Origin: Phaffia rhodozyma
Lineage: Eukaryota; Basidiomycota; Tremellomycetes; Cystofilobasidiales; Mrakiaceae
DNA: 64,000 nt
NCBI GenBank assembly: GCA_014706385.1
Contig: JACGZH010000005.1
Span: 496,001 to 560,000, forward strand
Direction of reading: 5' to 3'
Program-made: the position numbers and the translations under genes
Shown: positions 22,169-32,301 of the stretch, piece after piece
Layout: each line of letters opens with the position of its first letter
Numbering within the stretch: the stretch's first letter is position 1
The notes under the pieces: generated by a model
What the model was told of the DNA's origin: nothing
The model's database searches: none
Seen by the model: the letters and a program-made list of their open reading frames with translations, nothing else

Positions 22169-25100
22169 TCATAAATCAATCTGGTTTCCGCCTTTTATGA
22201 TCTCCTCGACTAACAGACCCTTTCGATCAATCTCTTCTTTGACACATACTAGAAGGTGTGCCGTATTCTCGGGTGATGGATTCCGAGCGACGGGCAAAAT
22301 TCTATCTAATAATTTATCCAACAGCTGTTTTCAAGATATTAGGGTGAAAGATCATCAAACAAGATTAGAAAATAGAGAAAAGGTGAACGGTTGAATCGGT
22401 TTTTCCTTTCTTTTTCACTGGAATCTGAGCCAGACTTACACGATGATGGCTCTGTTTCAGTTCATCCAGCGCTCTGACGGTTTTCATGTTGAGTTGTTCT
22501 TGCTGCTTCATTAATTTCTTAGCTTCTAGTACCAATCGTTTCGATCTATTCACAACGAGACAGAGTCCACGAAAAGTTAACTCCCCATCTGGAGGGGAAG
22601 GGAAAGGGGATTAAGGGAGAACGCACTCTTCCGATCTAGCTTTTGCTAATAGAATTTCAAGCTCTTTTGACTTGAGGATGGCATCGAATTGTTGCTCTCT
22701 AACTTCGTATTGGCGCAATACGTCTTTCAGACGTTCTTGTATTCTATTTGTATATCCATTGGTTCGTATATTCAGATGGATGGCGCGCGCATACAAGTTC
22801 ATCGATGGAGTGGTGATTAGCAAACTCAGAACACATACAAAAGGAGCGAGAGTGTATCCAGAAAAAGAATGAGTTCTACACATACATAGAATCAAACGTA
22901 TCTTCCAGATGAGATTTTAGTCTGCAACATTAAACGGCCAAGAAAGGAATTGAACGAAGAAGGTAGTGAAGGCCAGGTCTGCTTGTGTGTTCAACGTATG
23001 CTTAGTCGAGAAGAAACGAAGAGAGGGTGAATACTTACGCGTTGAGACTTTTCTTAGCAGCTTTCGTTAGTGGATTGCCTGGAACGGTCGGTACACCGTC
23101 CTGTATTTCAAAACACGCGATATCCGACGCAATTCAGTCTTGACGGTCGAACGTTCCCCTGTTTTTGATGTTAAAATCAAGAAACAAGACTTGGAGAGAA
23201 TAGAAAAGGGAAAAGCATACGTCGTCTCTATCACTAGCGAGATCAACCACCTCGATCGCCAAGATCGAATCACCATCATCCAACCCAATCCCATCTGGTG
23301 TCATTTCATCACCTATGACTTTTCCTGCATAACAGAATATGAATTTCGGACCGGGCTGTTCCAGCGAAACATTGGTCAGGATGGTCGCTGCCGCTTCTTC
23401 CGATGTGGTTTTTAAGAGTCTAGCCCTTTTGGTGTCTGCTCGACTTTTTCCTCTGGTTCGAGCTGATGAGCTTGAAGAAGGCGGAAGGACGTCAGAGTCG
23501 AGATTGGCAGTGGAGTGTGACATGTCTTGAACTCGGTCGGTCCAGGCGGCGAACATCCGTTTGAGAGGCCGATGTCGAAGCACTTTGAAATAGAGTTGCT
23601 AGTCAAGTCGAGAAAGGATATGTTTAATTTGGGCTGAGGTCGATCTGCACCAGAGATGAAGAGAAGAGAAAGAATACTAACGTGTTTACGGCTCTCACAA
23701 AAGATCCTAACATGAATTGCCTCTGGACCTGAAGGTGCACCTGCCGCTGTTGGAATGGAAAATGGAGAACTGCGGGCTTCTGAGAAAGCAGACCTCAATT
23801 CCGTTTTGCAGGTATCGATCTAGGAGAGTTGGAAAATAAACAGGATCAAGAAATTGTTCTGGTCATGATCCAGCGCATTTAACGTAAAGAATAACGAAAC
23901 GTACTTCTTGTCGAGCGATCTCGGACATTAACTTCAATCTATAAATTAAAATCAAGAAAGTCAAGCCTTCAGTCGTCGAAGAGAGCACGTCGTTCCAGCG
24001 CAGGACGAATAAATCATCAGACAAACAGAAACATGAGGAAGAGACACATACTTTCTATTCTCTGCCTATCAACTCATTCGTCATTTGAGCATATCGCGCG
24101 GTATACGTCAATGACCGAAGAGACCATACGATCAGATTATACTTTCTATAAAAGGTCTGACCTACGATCGAAAACTTACCATCAACCGCTTTGACTCCTA
24201 TACGGTTTTATGTGCCAGGGAAGGAAAGAAAGGAAAACAAGTGGACAGTTCACCGCCTGTTCGTTCACGCTGTACATAAAAAGGAGAGATATAAATCAAG
24301 AGGGTCGGACAAACTTTTGCTAAATCTCGAGCACTTGATTCGATCTTTGACCTCATCGCATTCGTTTTCGAAAGCGCGCGTTCGTCTAGATCGTTCGTTT
24401 ACGTGACATAGTAGCGAGCCACTCAGTTTATGGCTTTTTTTCTTTTCAAAAAGGCGTCTTAGGAGGGGGATCGTTCCCTCTATACCAGAGAAAGACGTAC
24501 ATTCGTTCTATAATCAACTCCGACGATCCAAAGGATCAAGGAAGGGGGGGAAAAGGATACAAACCAACTTGTCGGCGACAGGTGAACGAGAATGGCTGAT
24601 AGGCAAAGAAAAGAGGAAGGAAAGGAAGTGGCGGACCCGTTCGTTGATGATATGCGCCCTGTCCTTTGTGGACAACCTACTCTGTTTCTTGAACTCTTTA
24701 TACTACCAACCCCATACCCGTTTCCCCGGGACGAAACACAAACACGATCAGAGTCAGGTCACGAAGAGCATCATCGGACCCGGATCGTACAAACAAGAAC
24801 ACAAGAGTTAAGCAACGACTCTCTTTGCCGTCCGAGGTCATAGAGGAAAGAGTAGACGCAGAGGAATGAGAGTGCGAAAGAGGCTCACGAGCAAGACATA
24901 TCTATCTACCAATTCGTTTCTGTCTGAGACGCCATGAATGCGCTTTCTTGCTTCCTGGTCTACAGATTCAAGGGAGACAAGAACAAGGGTAATAGAGAAG
25001 AACACGGAGGTAAGCCTTCTATACACTTGGTTGATATCACGAGGAGCGCCCGAAGAGAAACGCTTCGAGAAGGGATGGAAAGAACGAACCAAGCTCTTCG

Positions 25101-25315
25101 TCAACATCGACCTCAATGTCATCAACACCACCAAGCTCATTCAACTTGAGATTCCGTATCCGTTGGTTTATAAGAGATAATGGCTCTATTGTTCCTTCTG
25201 CGTTTCGTTCGTCTGGCGTATTCGAGCCTGTGGCCGTCGTTGTCGTTGTCGACGAAGAAGGTAAGGGTGAAGGTGAAAGCGATAGATGAAACCCATCAAC
25301 GTGTTCGGTTGCCAT
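22169..25315 (-). CDS. SUMO-like-fold protein with flanking coiled coils, function unknown
   Basis: The ATG at 25315 directly follows an in-frame TAG. Early exons joined in frame are 25315-25090, 24959-24889, 24197-24180 (18 nt), 24065-24052 (14 nt) and 23938-23905 (34 nt), giving the coiled coil NELVDRYVLL-ESKRLM-AENRK-LKLMSEIARQE. Next is a beta-grasp domain of the Rad60/SUMO type: AIHVRIFCESRKH, QLYFKVLRHRPLKRMFAAWT, a loop insertion of about 60 residues rich in Ser and basic residues, then KFIFCYAGKVIGDEMTPDGI and LDDGDSILAIEV. There is no C-terminal Gly-Gly, so it should not be conjugated. After NPLTKAAKKSLNA come long helices (RLKDVLRQYEVREQQFDAIL, KSKELEILLAKARSEE, EAKKLMKQQEQLNMK), resembling taxilin-type coiled coil, and the end VCVKEEIDRKGLLVEE. 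TGA is at 22169-22171. The intron 24888-24198 is 691 nt, far longer than its neighbours. The function is not recognised. Confidence 0.72.
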
Positions 25316-26040
25316 CTATCGTATACCAGAACCGGCTTCAGACAAAGACCCGTAAGAGCCGTCGACAAGCTAGCCGGTAGATTGGGTTGATGAAAGAGCG
25401 AGTCTGTCTAGTGCAGTTGAGTCCGACGACGAAAGTGCAGGCGAGAATGAAAGATGAACGGGTGAACAGAAAGATACGGCAAAACGTATGATGATAGTCC
25501 GAACTGCACGTGCGCATGCGCGTCATGTTGTCCACTCTGCCTTTTCCTATCGTTCTCATCATACTCCTCCTTCTCGACTCAGACCAAGGCGGACGGACAC
25601 AAGCAGGATGTGCAAGAAAAGGCGGTTGAATAGATCCTAAAGACACATGACCGAGCGAGAAGAGAAACCAGAAAGGACGAAAAGAGAGAAGGATCGAAAG
25701 GAGAAAGGAAAAAGGAAAGAATCACGAAAAGAAAAGAAAAGAAAAGAAAAGAAAGGATAATAGATACATAATTCGGAAATGGTACCGGTTATATAGAAAA
25801 TGAAAAGACAGGAGAATTATTAAAAAGTCGAGATAAAGACGTAGTGATAGAAGAGACGAGAGGTCAATTTCCTTCGTTGAGGACTATATAAACAAGCCAA
25901 AGGGAATAGAAAAGGGAAGGTATGCAAGCCAACTCAGCTCGACCCAACCCGACATGAGAATAAGAAGAGACGCATACACAGAAGAGAGAAAGATCAGAAG
26001 AAGGAGAAGAAAGAAAGAAAGAAGACATCCCCAGGTTATC
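25316..26040. other. Intergenic region, 725 bp, purine-rich on the plus strand
   Basis: It lies between the start of the SUMO-like gene (25315) and the stop of the HMG-box gene (26041), both on the minus strand. From about 25630 to 26040 the plus strand is strongly A/G-rich, including an (AAAAG)n run at 25726-25756. No gene is seen. Confidence 0.6.
25726..25756. repeat. (AAAAG)n microsatellite
   Basis: About six tandem AAAAG units in the purine-rich stretch 3' of the HMG-box gene. Confidence 0.8.
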
Positions 26041-29000
26041 TCATTTGTTACCATGTGAACTACCGCCACTTCCGCTCGCCTCTTCCTCGTCCTCATCATC
26101 GTCATCTTCGTCGTCGTCGTCCTCATCGTCATCTTCGCGGTCGCCCCGATCGTCTTCGTCATCGTCGTCGTCCTGCCTCTGTCGCTTGTTACCTTCCAAC
26201 CTGGAGTCTGTCGGGCGTCCAGGTTCAGAAGCTCCAATCGACCAACCTCCAAAGCCACCTGGGCCCGAGTCATCCCCTTCGTCGTGAGCATGATCGGCCA
26301 CGTCGACGTCGACGCCTGCAAAAATCGGGTCGAACTCTCCAAGATGATCTTCCGGTCCGGATCCAGAACCGACGGCTGAAAGATGGTGGTGGTGATGATA
26401 GCCAGTCGAGAGATCATGTGGGTCGTCGAATCCTGGATGGGAAGGAGAGATCGTAGAGTCTGGTCCGTTGTGTTCGCCTGACGAACGGGATGGTGAGGAT
26501 GACGAGTTCGGGTTGAACCCGACGGAGAGAGGAACGGTCGGATGGAGTTGGTGTGGCTGGAGATGATGTTGTTGAGGCTTGAACGACTGGATCGATTCCG
26601 GGACGAGTGGTACCGAATTAGATTCTTGATACGTGCCAGAGGCCGAGGCCGATGCGACAGCAGCGGCGGCGGCAGCCTGAGAAGACGTCGATTTTGGTTT
26701 GTGTGTCCGGGGGGGATGGATCGGGGGAACCGGTCCACCGGTATCGATCATGTATTGTCTCTGAGCGATCTCGAACGACCGTTTCTCTGCCTCGGCTGCC
26801 GAGGTGTAGGGCTAGGAAAAGGGCGTAGGTTTCGGCAGAGCACCATGCAGTCGTCAGCAAGAAAGGTACGCGAGAAGGCGAGATCAAGGGGAAAAGACAT
26901 AAGAGGAGAAGATCTGATCCAGAAACTTACCCTCTTTTCATCCTCGGTTAAAGTTTTCCACCGTTCGGCCGCTTTGATGCTCTGCTTTGTCGTCTCCTTC
27001 TCGCCTCTGAAGATCTCTCGCGTCATCTCCTCGCTTGCTCGGATGGCTCGGAGGTACAAAAAGTAAGGACTCAACGGCGGCTTTGGCGCATTTGGATCCT
27101 TTAGGTTAGCCGCTCTGGACTTTCCGGCTTTTCGTTGGGATGCTCGGAACAAGTTTTCCTGTCGGATGTCTGATGGTGTCAGGGTGGCGGTGTAGGATGC
27201 CATAGCCGCTAGATACTCTGCCTTGACCTCCTTTGCCTTTGCGATGTAGACCTGGGAAGGAAGAGAATGCCAATCAAGCGGACGAGGAGAGAATGTTGTT
27301 AAAACGGGCGAGGGAAGGAGAAAGAAGAAGAAAAACAAAGGCGATATTGCTTACAGCTTTCTCGGACTCTGGTAGGTCCTGGTAGACCTTGCCCGCCTCC
27401 TTCGCGATCTCCGCGACGTTGAACCTCTCGCCCGGTTTGATCAGGGTCTTTCTCGCGGCAAGGACTTGGTTGAAGTAGATCTGCCAGGCGGAGAGTGGTT
27501 TCCTAGGGGGCTTTAGATGTGACTTTGTCGGCACGCTGGCTAGAAGGAGGAAAAGGAAAGCATGAACGATCAGACACACGACCACGACAACAGACACAAA
27601 AGAAAGAGACTTACCATCGGCGGCATCTTTGGCGGTGCCAGTCTTTTCCTTCTTTGCCTTTGGCTCCTTTGGTTCTTTTGGTTCCTTTAGCTTTGGCTCT
27701 TTTGGCTCTTTCGGGATTTTCACCTTTGGCTCCTTCGGAGCTTTCGGCGGCTTTGGCTCCTTTGGTGCTTTTGGAATCTTTTCCTTCTTTGGTTTTCCCG
27801 TCGGGCCCTCCCCGGTTTGAGCGTGATGTCCGGGTTTGGCCCCGGCCCCAGCGGGTCCGGCGGTGAAGGCAGCAAATGCAGCGGCAGCAGCAGCGGAGGA
27901 CGGTCCGGAGAGTTTCTGTTTTTTCCCGGCCGGATGGATTCCTTGCCAGTCTCCGCTCTCCACGTCGAAAGGGGGATAGGAGCCGGTGACCATGGACATG
28001 TCGACCCCGCCATTGTTATTGCCGCCGTTGACGCCACCAAGGGCGGAAGGAGGGGGCAACTGAGGTTGAGGTGGGTAATAATACCCATTAGGCTGCTGGC
28101 CGTATGGCTGGTTCTGACCGCCTGGTCCAAAGTTCATCGACGGCAAGGACGGGCCGGCTTGCGGTTGACCGGGTTGGGAGGAGGAGGGAGGATAACCATA
28201 TGGACCGTAAGGATCGTTCGGGTTGAAAGTCGGCGGGAAATGGTGTGGCTGGCCGGAGGAGGACGCGCCGGCGGCACCGGAGGATGGAGGCGGGAAAGGG
28301 AGCGAGTTGGGGTTCTGGAAGGTTCCCTGTCTGGCTCTCGATCCTGACTCTCCGTCCTGGTGATGGTCGGATGCAGAAGAGGGATCGGTCTGTCGGCCGT
28401 CGTTATCTGTCTCCTTGTCTGCCGATCTCTTCTGGCCTGGTGGTTGCTGAGGTGATGGTCTGGATGGCCAGGCCTGTTGGTCGTAGGACGGATAGTATGG
28501 GCTATTCTGGTAAGAGCCGTAAGGAGTCTGTTGCTGCTGCAACGATGGATGTCCTCCTAGTTGGTATGCCTGGACGCCATAGGCCGAGGACGGTTGGTCC
28601 GGGTTTTCCTGGGGACGGTTGCCACCTGGGCCGGAATTTGGACCGGCGCCACCGGCGCCAGCAGCGGCAGCATTGGCGGACGATGGATGGAGCGATGTCC
28701 AGGGAGAGTAAGCTGCCGGATTGGGATTTCCATGCCCGTAAGGAGAGTAGCTTTGGACGCGTGCGGATAAGTAGCAAGGAAGCAAGATCAGCTTGACGCG
28801 TCGAGATCGCGCGTGGCAGTACACGCGAGACAGACTTACCTCTGGGGGACATCAAACATCGGTTGCCAGTAGCCTGGAGGCGCGCCTGCTGGGTTGAAGG
28901 ACGAGGGAACGACGGATGAGGAACCACCGGGCACGTGCTGGCCGCCCTGATGCTGGTGAGGATGGATAGCATCCTCTGGATGATTTCTTCTTCCGGCTGG

Positions 29001-29070
29001 ACCGGTAGCGAACGAAGCGCTCAATGGGTGATGTGAATGATGTTGAGGATGTTGGATGTGTTGCCCTTGT

Positions 29071-29114
<44 letters not shown>

Positions 29115-29219
29115 AGACCGTTGCTGCTGTCCTTGCTGTGGATGATGAGGCTGCCCACCAGGAAAGTTTAACGGCGCCAACGAGGGAAGATGACGAGGGG
29201 ATGAATTGTCGGTGTCCAT
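26041..29219 (-). CDS. Two-HMG-box chromatin protein with polyQ, lysine/proline linker and acidic tail
   Basis: The ATG at 29219 starts MDTDNSSPRHLPSLAPLNFP, followed by a polyglutamine run and a long Gly/Pro/Ser/Tyr-rich region with prion-like composition. A linker of repeated KEPKEPK/KAPKEPK units leads into HMG box 1 (KKPLSAWQIYFNQVLAARKT, FNVAEIAKEAGKVYQDLPES, EYLAAMASYTATLTPS), about 27540-27180. HMG box 2 follows (LKDPNAPKPPLSPYFLYLRA, KQSIKAAERWKTLTEDEKRP, EKRSFEIAQRQY), about 27110-26745. After a Ser/Pro/His-rich stretch the protein ends in a run of Asp/Glu residues and GSGGSSHGNK. HMG boxes bend DNA; two boxes with an acidic tail recall HMGB and Nhp6-like architectural factors, though the long low-complexity N-terminus is more like a transcriptional or chromatin regulator. 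At least three introns are seen. A long pyrimidine-rich leader precedes it. Confidence 0.87.
29069..29114. repeat. CAG/CTG trinucleotide repeat encoding polyglutamine
   Basis: About 15 CTG units on the plus strand (CAG on the coding strand), with one variant unit, inside exon 1 of the HMG-box gene. It encodes the Gln run. The length is likely variable between strains. Confidence 0.9.
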
Positions 29220-30736
29220 CTGTGGGCCGAGCAGGAGGGATGTGTACTAGAGGTGAGAGCGAGTGACGCGTGTGCTGTGTTTGTACGCGACTAAAACCAG
29301 GGCCGCCGCCAGATGGAGAACGACGGGGGAGGGGCGAAGGGAGCGTGGGATAGATTGAACGTGTTGGATGCGTGGATGTGTGTGTGTGTGTACGCGACGA
29401 GCGACAAGACGCGTTGAGGACGCGACGGAGGGATTCAATCCGCAGAAAGAGAGAGCAGAACACAGAGAGGGAGGAACAGGGACAGGGACAGGTAGGAAAA
29501 GTAAACGAGAACGAGAGGGCAGAGAGAGATTAGTACAAGAGTGAAAGGGTACAGGCACAGGCACAGATACAAGACGTGATCGATCGAACGGAACATACGC
29601 ACACACACGAGGGGCAGATAGGCGGGAGCGGGAGGGAAGACGAGCGAGAGAACGGAGGACAGAGAACGGAAGGCGATGGATGGAATCGATCGGGACACAG
29701 GTGGAGTGATTGGCCGAAGGGAGAACGAAGGCACACTGATCAGACTTGAGGGAATCACACTGAGGCAGGGCACATGAGAGCACGGGAGAACGAACGAAAA
29801 GGGCACAACACAACAGACACTAACAATCGGCTGGGGTCCGGAAGGCGAAAGATAGAAAAGGCGAGAGAAGGCAAAAGACGAGGGGAGACGAGCGGAAAAG
29901 AGTGCAAAAGGGGGGGAAAGGAGAAAAGGCAGAGCGAACGGAGAAGGAAGCGAATCCAGGCTGGGGGCAGGGAAAGGGGGGGACGAAAAGGGACGAGCGA
30001 GAGACAAGGGAAGAGACACAATGGAAGACAGAAGAAAGGGGACAGAGGGGGGAAAACGGTGAGAGAGAAGGCCAAGGCCCCAAAGGCACACACCCACACA
30101 TACATACAGGCACCCCCACAAGGAACCAATTGTGGCGTGACATATTGCTCTAGCGATTGGCGGTGTGAAAAAATTCGATCGGGATCAGCCGAAAGCCGAG
30201 ACCCGCGGACAAGCCTTGTGACTGTGTGTAGTCTGTCTCTCTCTCTTTTTGCCTTTTTTGCCCTGGCCTCTTGCGTTAGCTCTAAGGAAGATCCTTCCAA
30301 CTGTGCGTCCTTTGGTCCGGATTGAACTACAGACCAAGTAAACACTTTGTCAGATCGTTAGCCAGCGTCACACGCATATACACGCACAACTCTCGACTGC
30401 GTCATCGGTCTCTGCGTGAGTGCCCTTGAGTGAACGGACGGGCGTCGTGTATGTGTATTTGCGTGCGTGTTTTCTCTTGAGCTGATTAACAGCGAGCGCT
30501 CTCTCTGCCTCTTGAGTTTGTACCCGCGCTCTCTCTCGCTCTCTCGCTCGCTCGGTTTCTTTCCTGCTATCATGATACATGTATATGCATCCAAAGAAAA
30601 CACGTACTTGCATTCGCGTACGCGCGTGCAGCGAATACGGACACGTACATACACTCGTATAGATGGAAACAACATATTTATCATTATCATCGCCATCATC
30701 GCCATCATCATCACCACCAACCACCACCACCACCAC
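29220..30736. other. 1.5 kb gene-free region with strong purine/pyrimidine strand bias
   Basis: It lies between the HMG-box start (29219, minus) and the stop of the small GPI gene (30737, minus). From about 29400 to 30110 the plus strand is almost all G and A with scattered C, so the HMG-box gene's own strand is C/T-rich, as expected for a long 5' leader. Open frames across it encode only repetitive Leu/Ser/Pro or Arg/Lys sequence and are not taken as genes. Around 30500-30720 there are CTCT runs and an ATCATC/ACCACC repeat in the 3' flank of the GPI gene. Confidence 0.55.
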
Positions 30737-31817
30737 CTACACAAAGGCCATAAAGAGAGCTATTAACCCTGCCAAACCTACGCCTGACACAGTCGGCAGC
30801 CCCAACCTTTGACTCGCTCCAGAGGAAGCAGCCTGGGAAGAAGCAGCGGCTGCTATCCCAGATCGATCTGTCGCCGTCGCCGACGTGCTGGCATCAGCCG
30901 TACTGGCAACAGTCGTACTGGCGTTCCCGTGAGGATAAAAATCAGCCCAAGAAAGAACGGTGACCGTAGCATTCGCAGGTTGAGATATTTCCTCGCATTT
31001 CTCGTCCATCTTTTGATCAATAGCCGTCACATTATCATACAGAGCAGTCGACACGCCTGTTGTCCTGTTGGCCACCTGGAGTATGCAGTTATTACTTGTT
31101 TCGGTCACACAAGTTTAGTTTGTTTGTTTGTTTGTTTTTTTGAAATCCTGTCAGCCTGCCTGCCTTCAAATACACATCTCAGACGAGAGATAGGCAGAAG
31201 GAGAGAGAGAGCGCGCGTACCAGGTGACGAGCGCGTTGAGTCCTGATTCCGTGCATAACGCTTTATACGTGCAGTCATAGCTGTTCAAGCACCATCGAGT
31301 TTTCAAAAGGAGAGAAAGAGTTTAACAACCAGAGTCTCTTTCTTGTGGTTTTATCGTGTTTCGGAAGACCTACTCTGTAGAGGCGCAATCCTGAATTTCG
31401 TTTACAAAGCGAACACAGAACACGTCTCGTCAGCCTATCTCTTTCTCTCTTTTTCTTTTCGTCTCTTCTCTCCGGTCCTCGCCCTTCTTTCTTCTCTTCT
31501 CTTTTTCTCATCCTCCTCCTCCTCCTCTTCCTTTCTCTCTTCTGTCCTTCCTTTTCTTCTCCTCTCTCTTCGCCGATCGAAAGACATGAAGGACGTACAG
31601 ACAGATTGATCAACCCCTTACAAGGGACCTTGCATGTCGGCTCTTTCTCAGAGATCGACTTGAAATCAACATCCGTCCCTGGGTCCACCACGCTCACCCG
31701 TCGATCCAGCTTGAACCCAAAGCCAGTCGATAGAGAAGGACCGGCCGAGACAAGAGACGCTTGGAGAGAGAGCGTGAGCGTGAGTGTGAGCGCAACGAGT
31801 TGGGATAGGTGCATCAT
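30737..31817 (-). CDS. Small Cys-rich secreted GPI-anchored protein
   Basis: The ATG at 31817 starts MMHLSQLVALTLTLTLSLQA with cleavage near LVSA-GPS, a clear signal peptide. Exon 1 ends after CKVPCKGLINLS at donor GTACGT. Exon 2 is only 17 nt (31390-31374, DCASTD across the junction). Exon 3 gives YDCTYKALCTESGLNALVT, and the last exon starts CNNCILQVANRTTG. The result is a compact eight-Cys pattern (C, C, DC, DC, LC, C-x2-C), then Asn-glycosylation sites, an Ala/Ser/Thr-rich stalk and a hydrophobic end (GVGLAGLIALFMAFV, TAG at 30737) typical of a GPI signal. The spacing resembles small fungal cell-wall proteins with a DCxSTD-C-LC-CxxC pattern, whose role is unknown. It shares a 484-bp divergent promoter with the Yvc1 gene. 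Confidence 0.78.
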
Positions 31818-32301
31818 GATGAATATTTTATTGTTTTTCTTGTTTATTGTGAAAGAGTGTGGGCTTGTCGAGATAGACAGATGAGAAAAAAAACGGACAG
31901 AAAAGAAAGAGGAGGTATCACAAAGAGAAAGGAGGGGTATATGGGGGTTGTAGGTAGAAGAGAAAGATAGAAAGGTAGAAAGGTAAGGATGTAGGTAAAT
32001 CAGTCCATGTTCAAACCTAATCTTAAAGCCAAGCCAAGCCAACGCCAGGGAAATCAAAACAACCTCAACTGTGAATAGGAACCGGCGGACTATCAAAAGG
32101 AGGTGGATAACCCTAACAGGTGTGTGCGAATCCAATGACGCGTCTTCTTACCAAAACTGAATTGGAGGCAGGAAAAAAAGAAGAAAGTTTTTTTGTCGAC
32201 TGACCATCCATCCTTGGTTCTTATTCCACTCCGTTCACAACACCAACGCTCACCTACTTCCAATCCAGAATCTCCAAACCCTGGTCGAACCTGTAGAAGC
32301 G
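31818..32301. promoter_or_regulatory. Divergent promoter region of the GPI protein and Yvc1 genes, 484 bp
   Basis: It separates start codons at 31817 (minus) and 32302 (plus). A long A/G-rich stretch on the plus strand (about 31865-31990) is the pyrimidine-rich 5' leader of the GPI gene. No specific operator was identified. Confidence 0.5.

Noticed and set aside
26045..26287. Plus-strand frame encoding a long poly-Ser run
   Set aside because: It is the reverse strand of the Asp/Glu-rich tail of the HMG-box protein; the repeat itself makes the frame open, and there is no start context or splice support.
29435..30121. Minus-strand frame of 228 codons rich in Leu, Ser and Pro, resembling membrane protein
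   Set aside because: The composition follows directly from the C/T-rich tract. There is no domain, signal peptide or conserved motif, and all three frames are similarly repetitive. Treated as leader sequence of the HMG-box gene.
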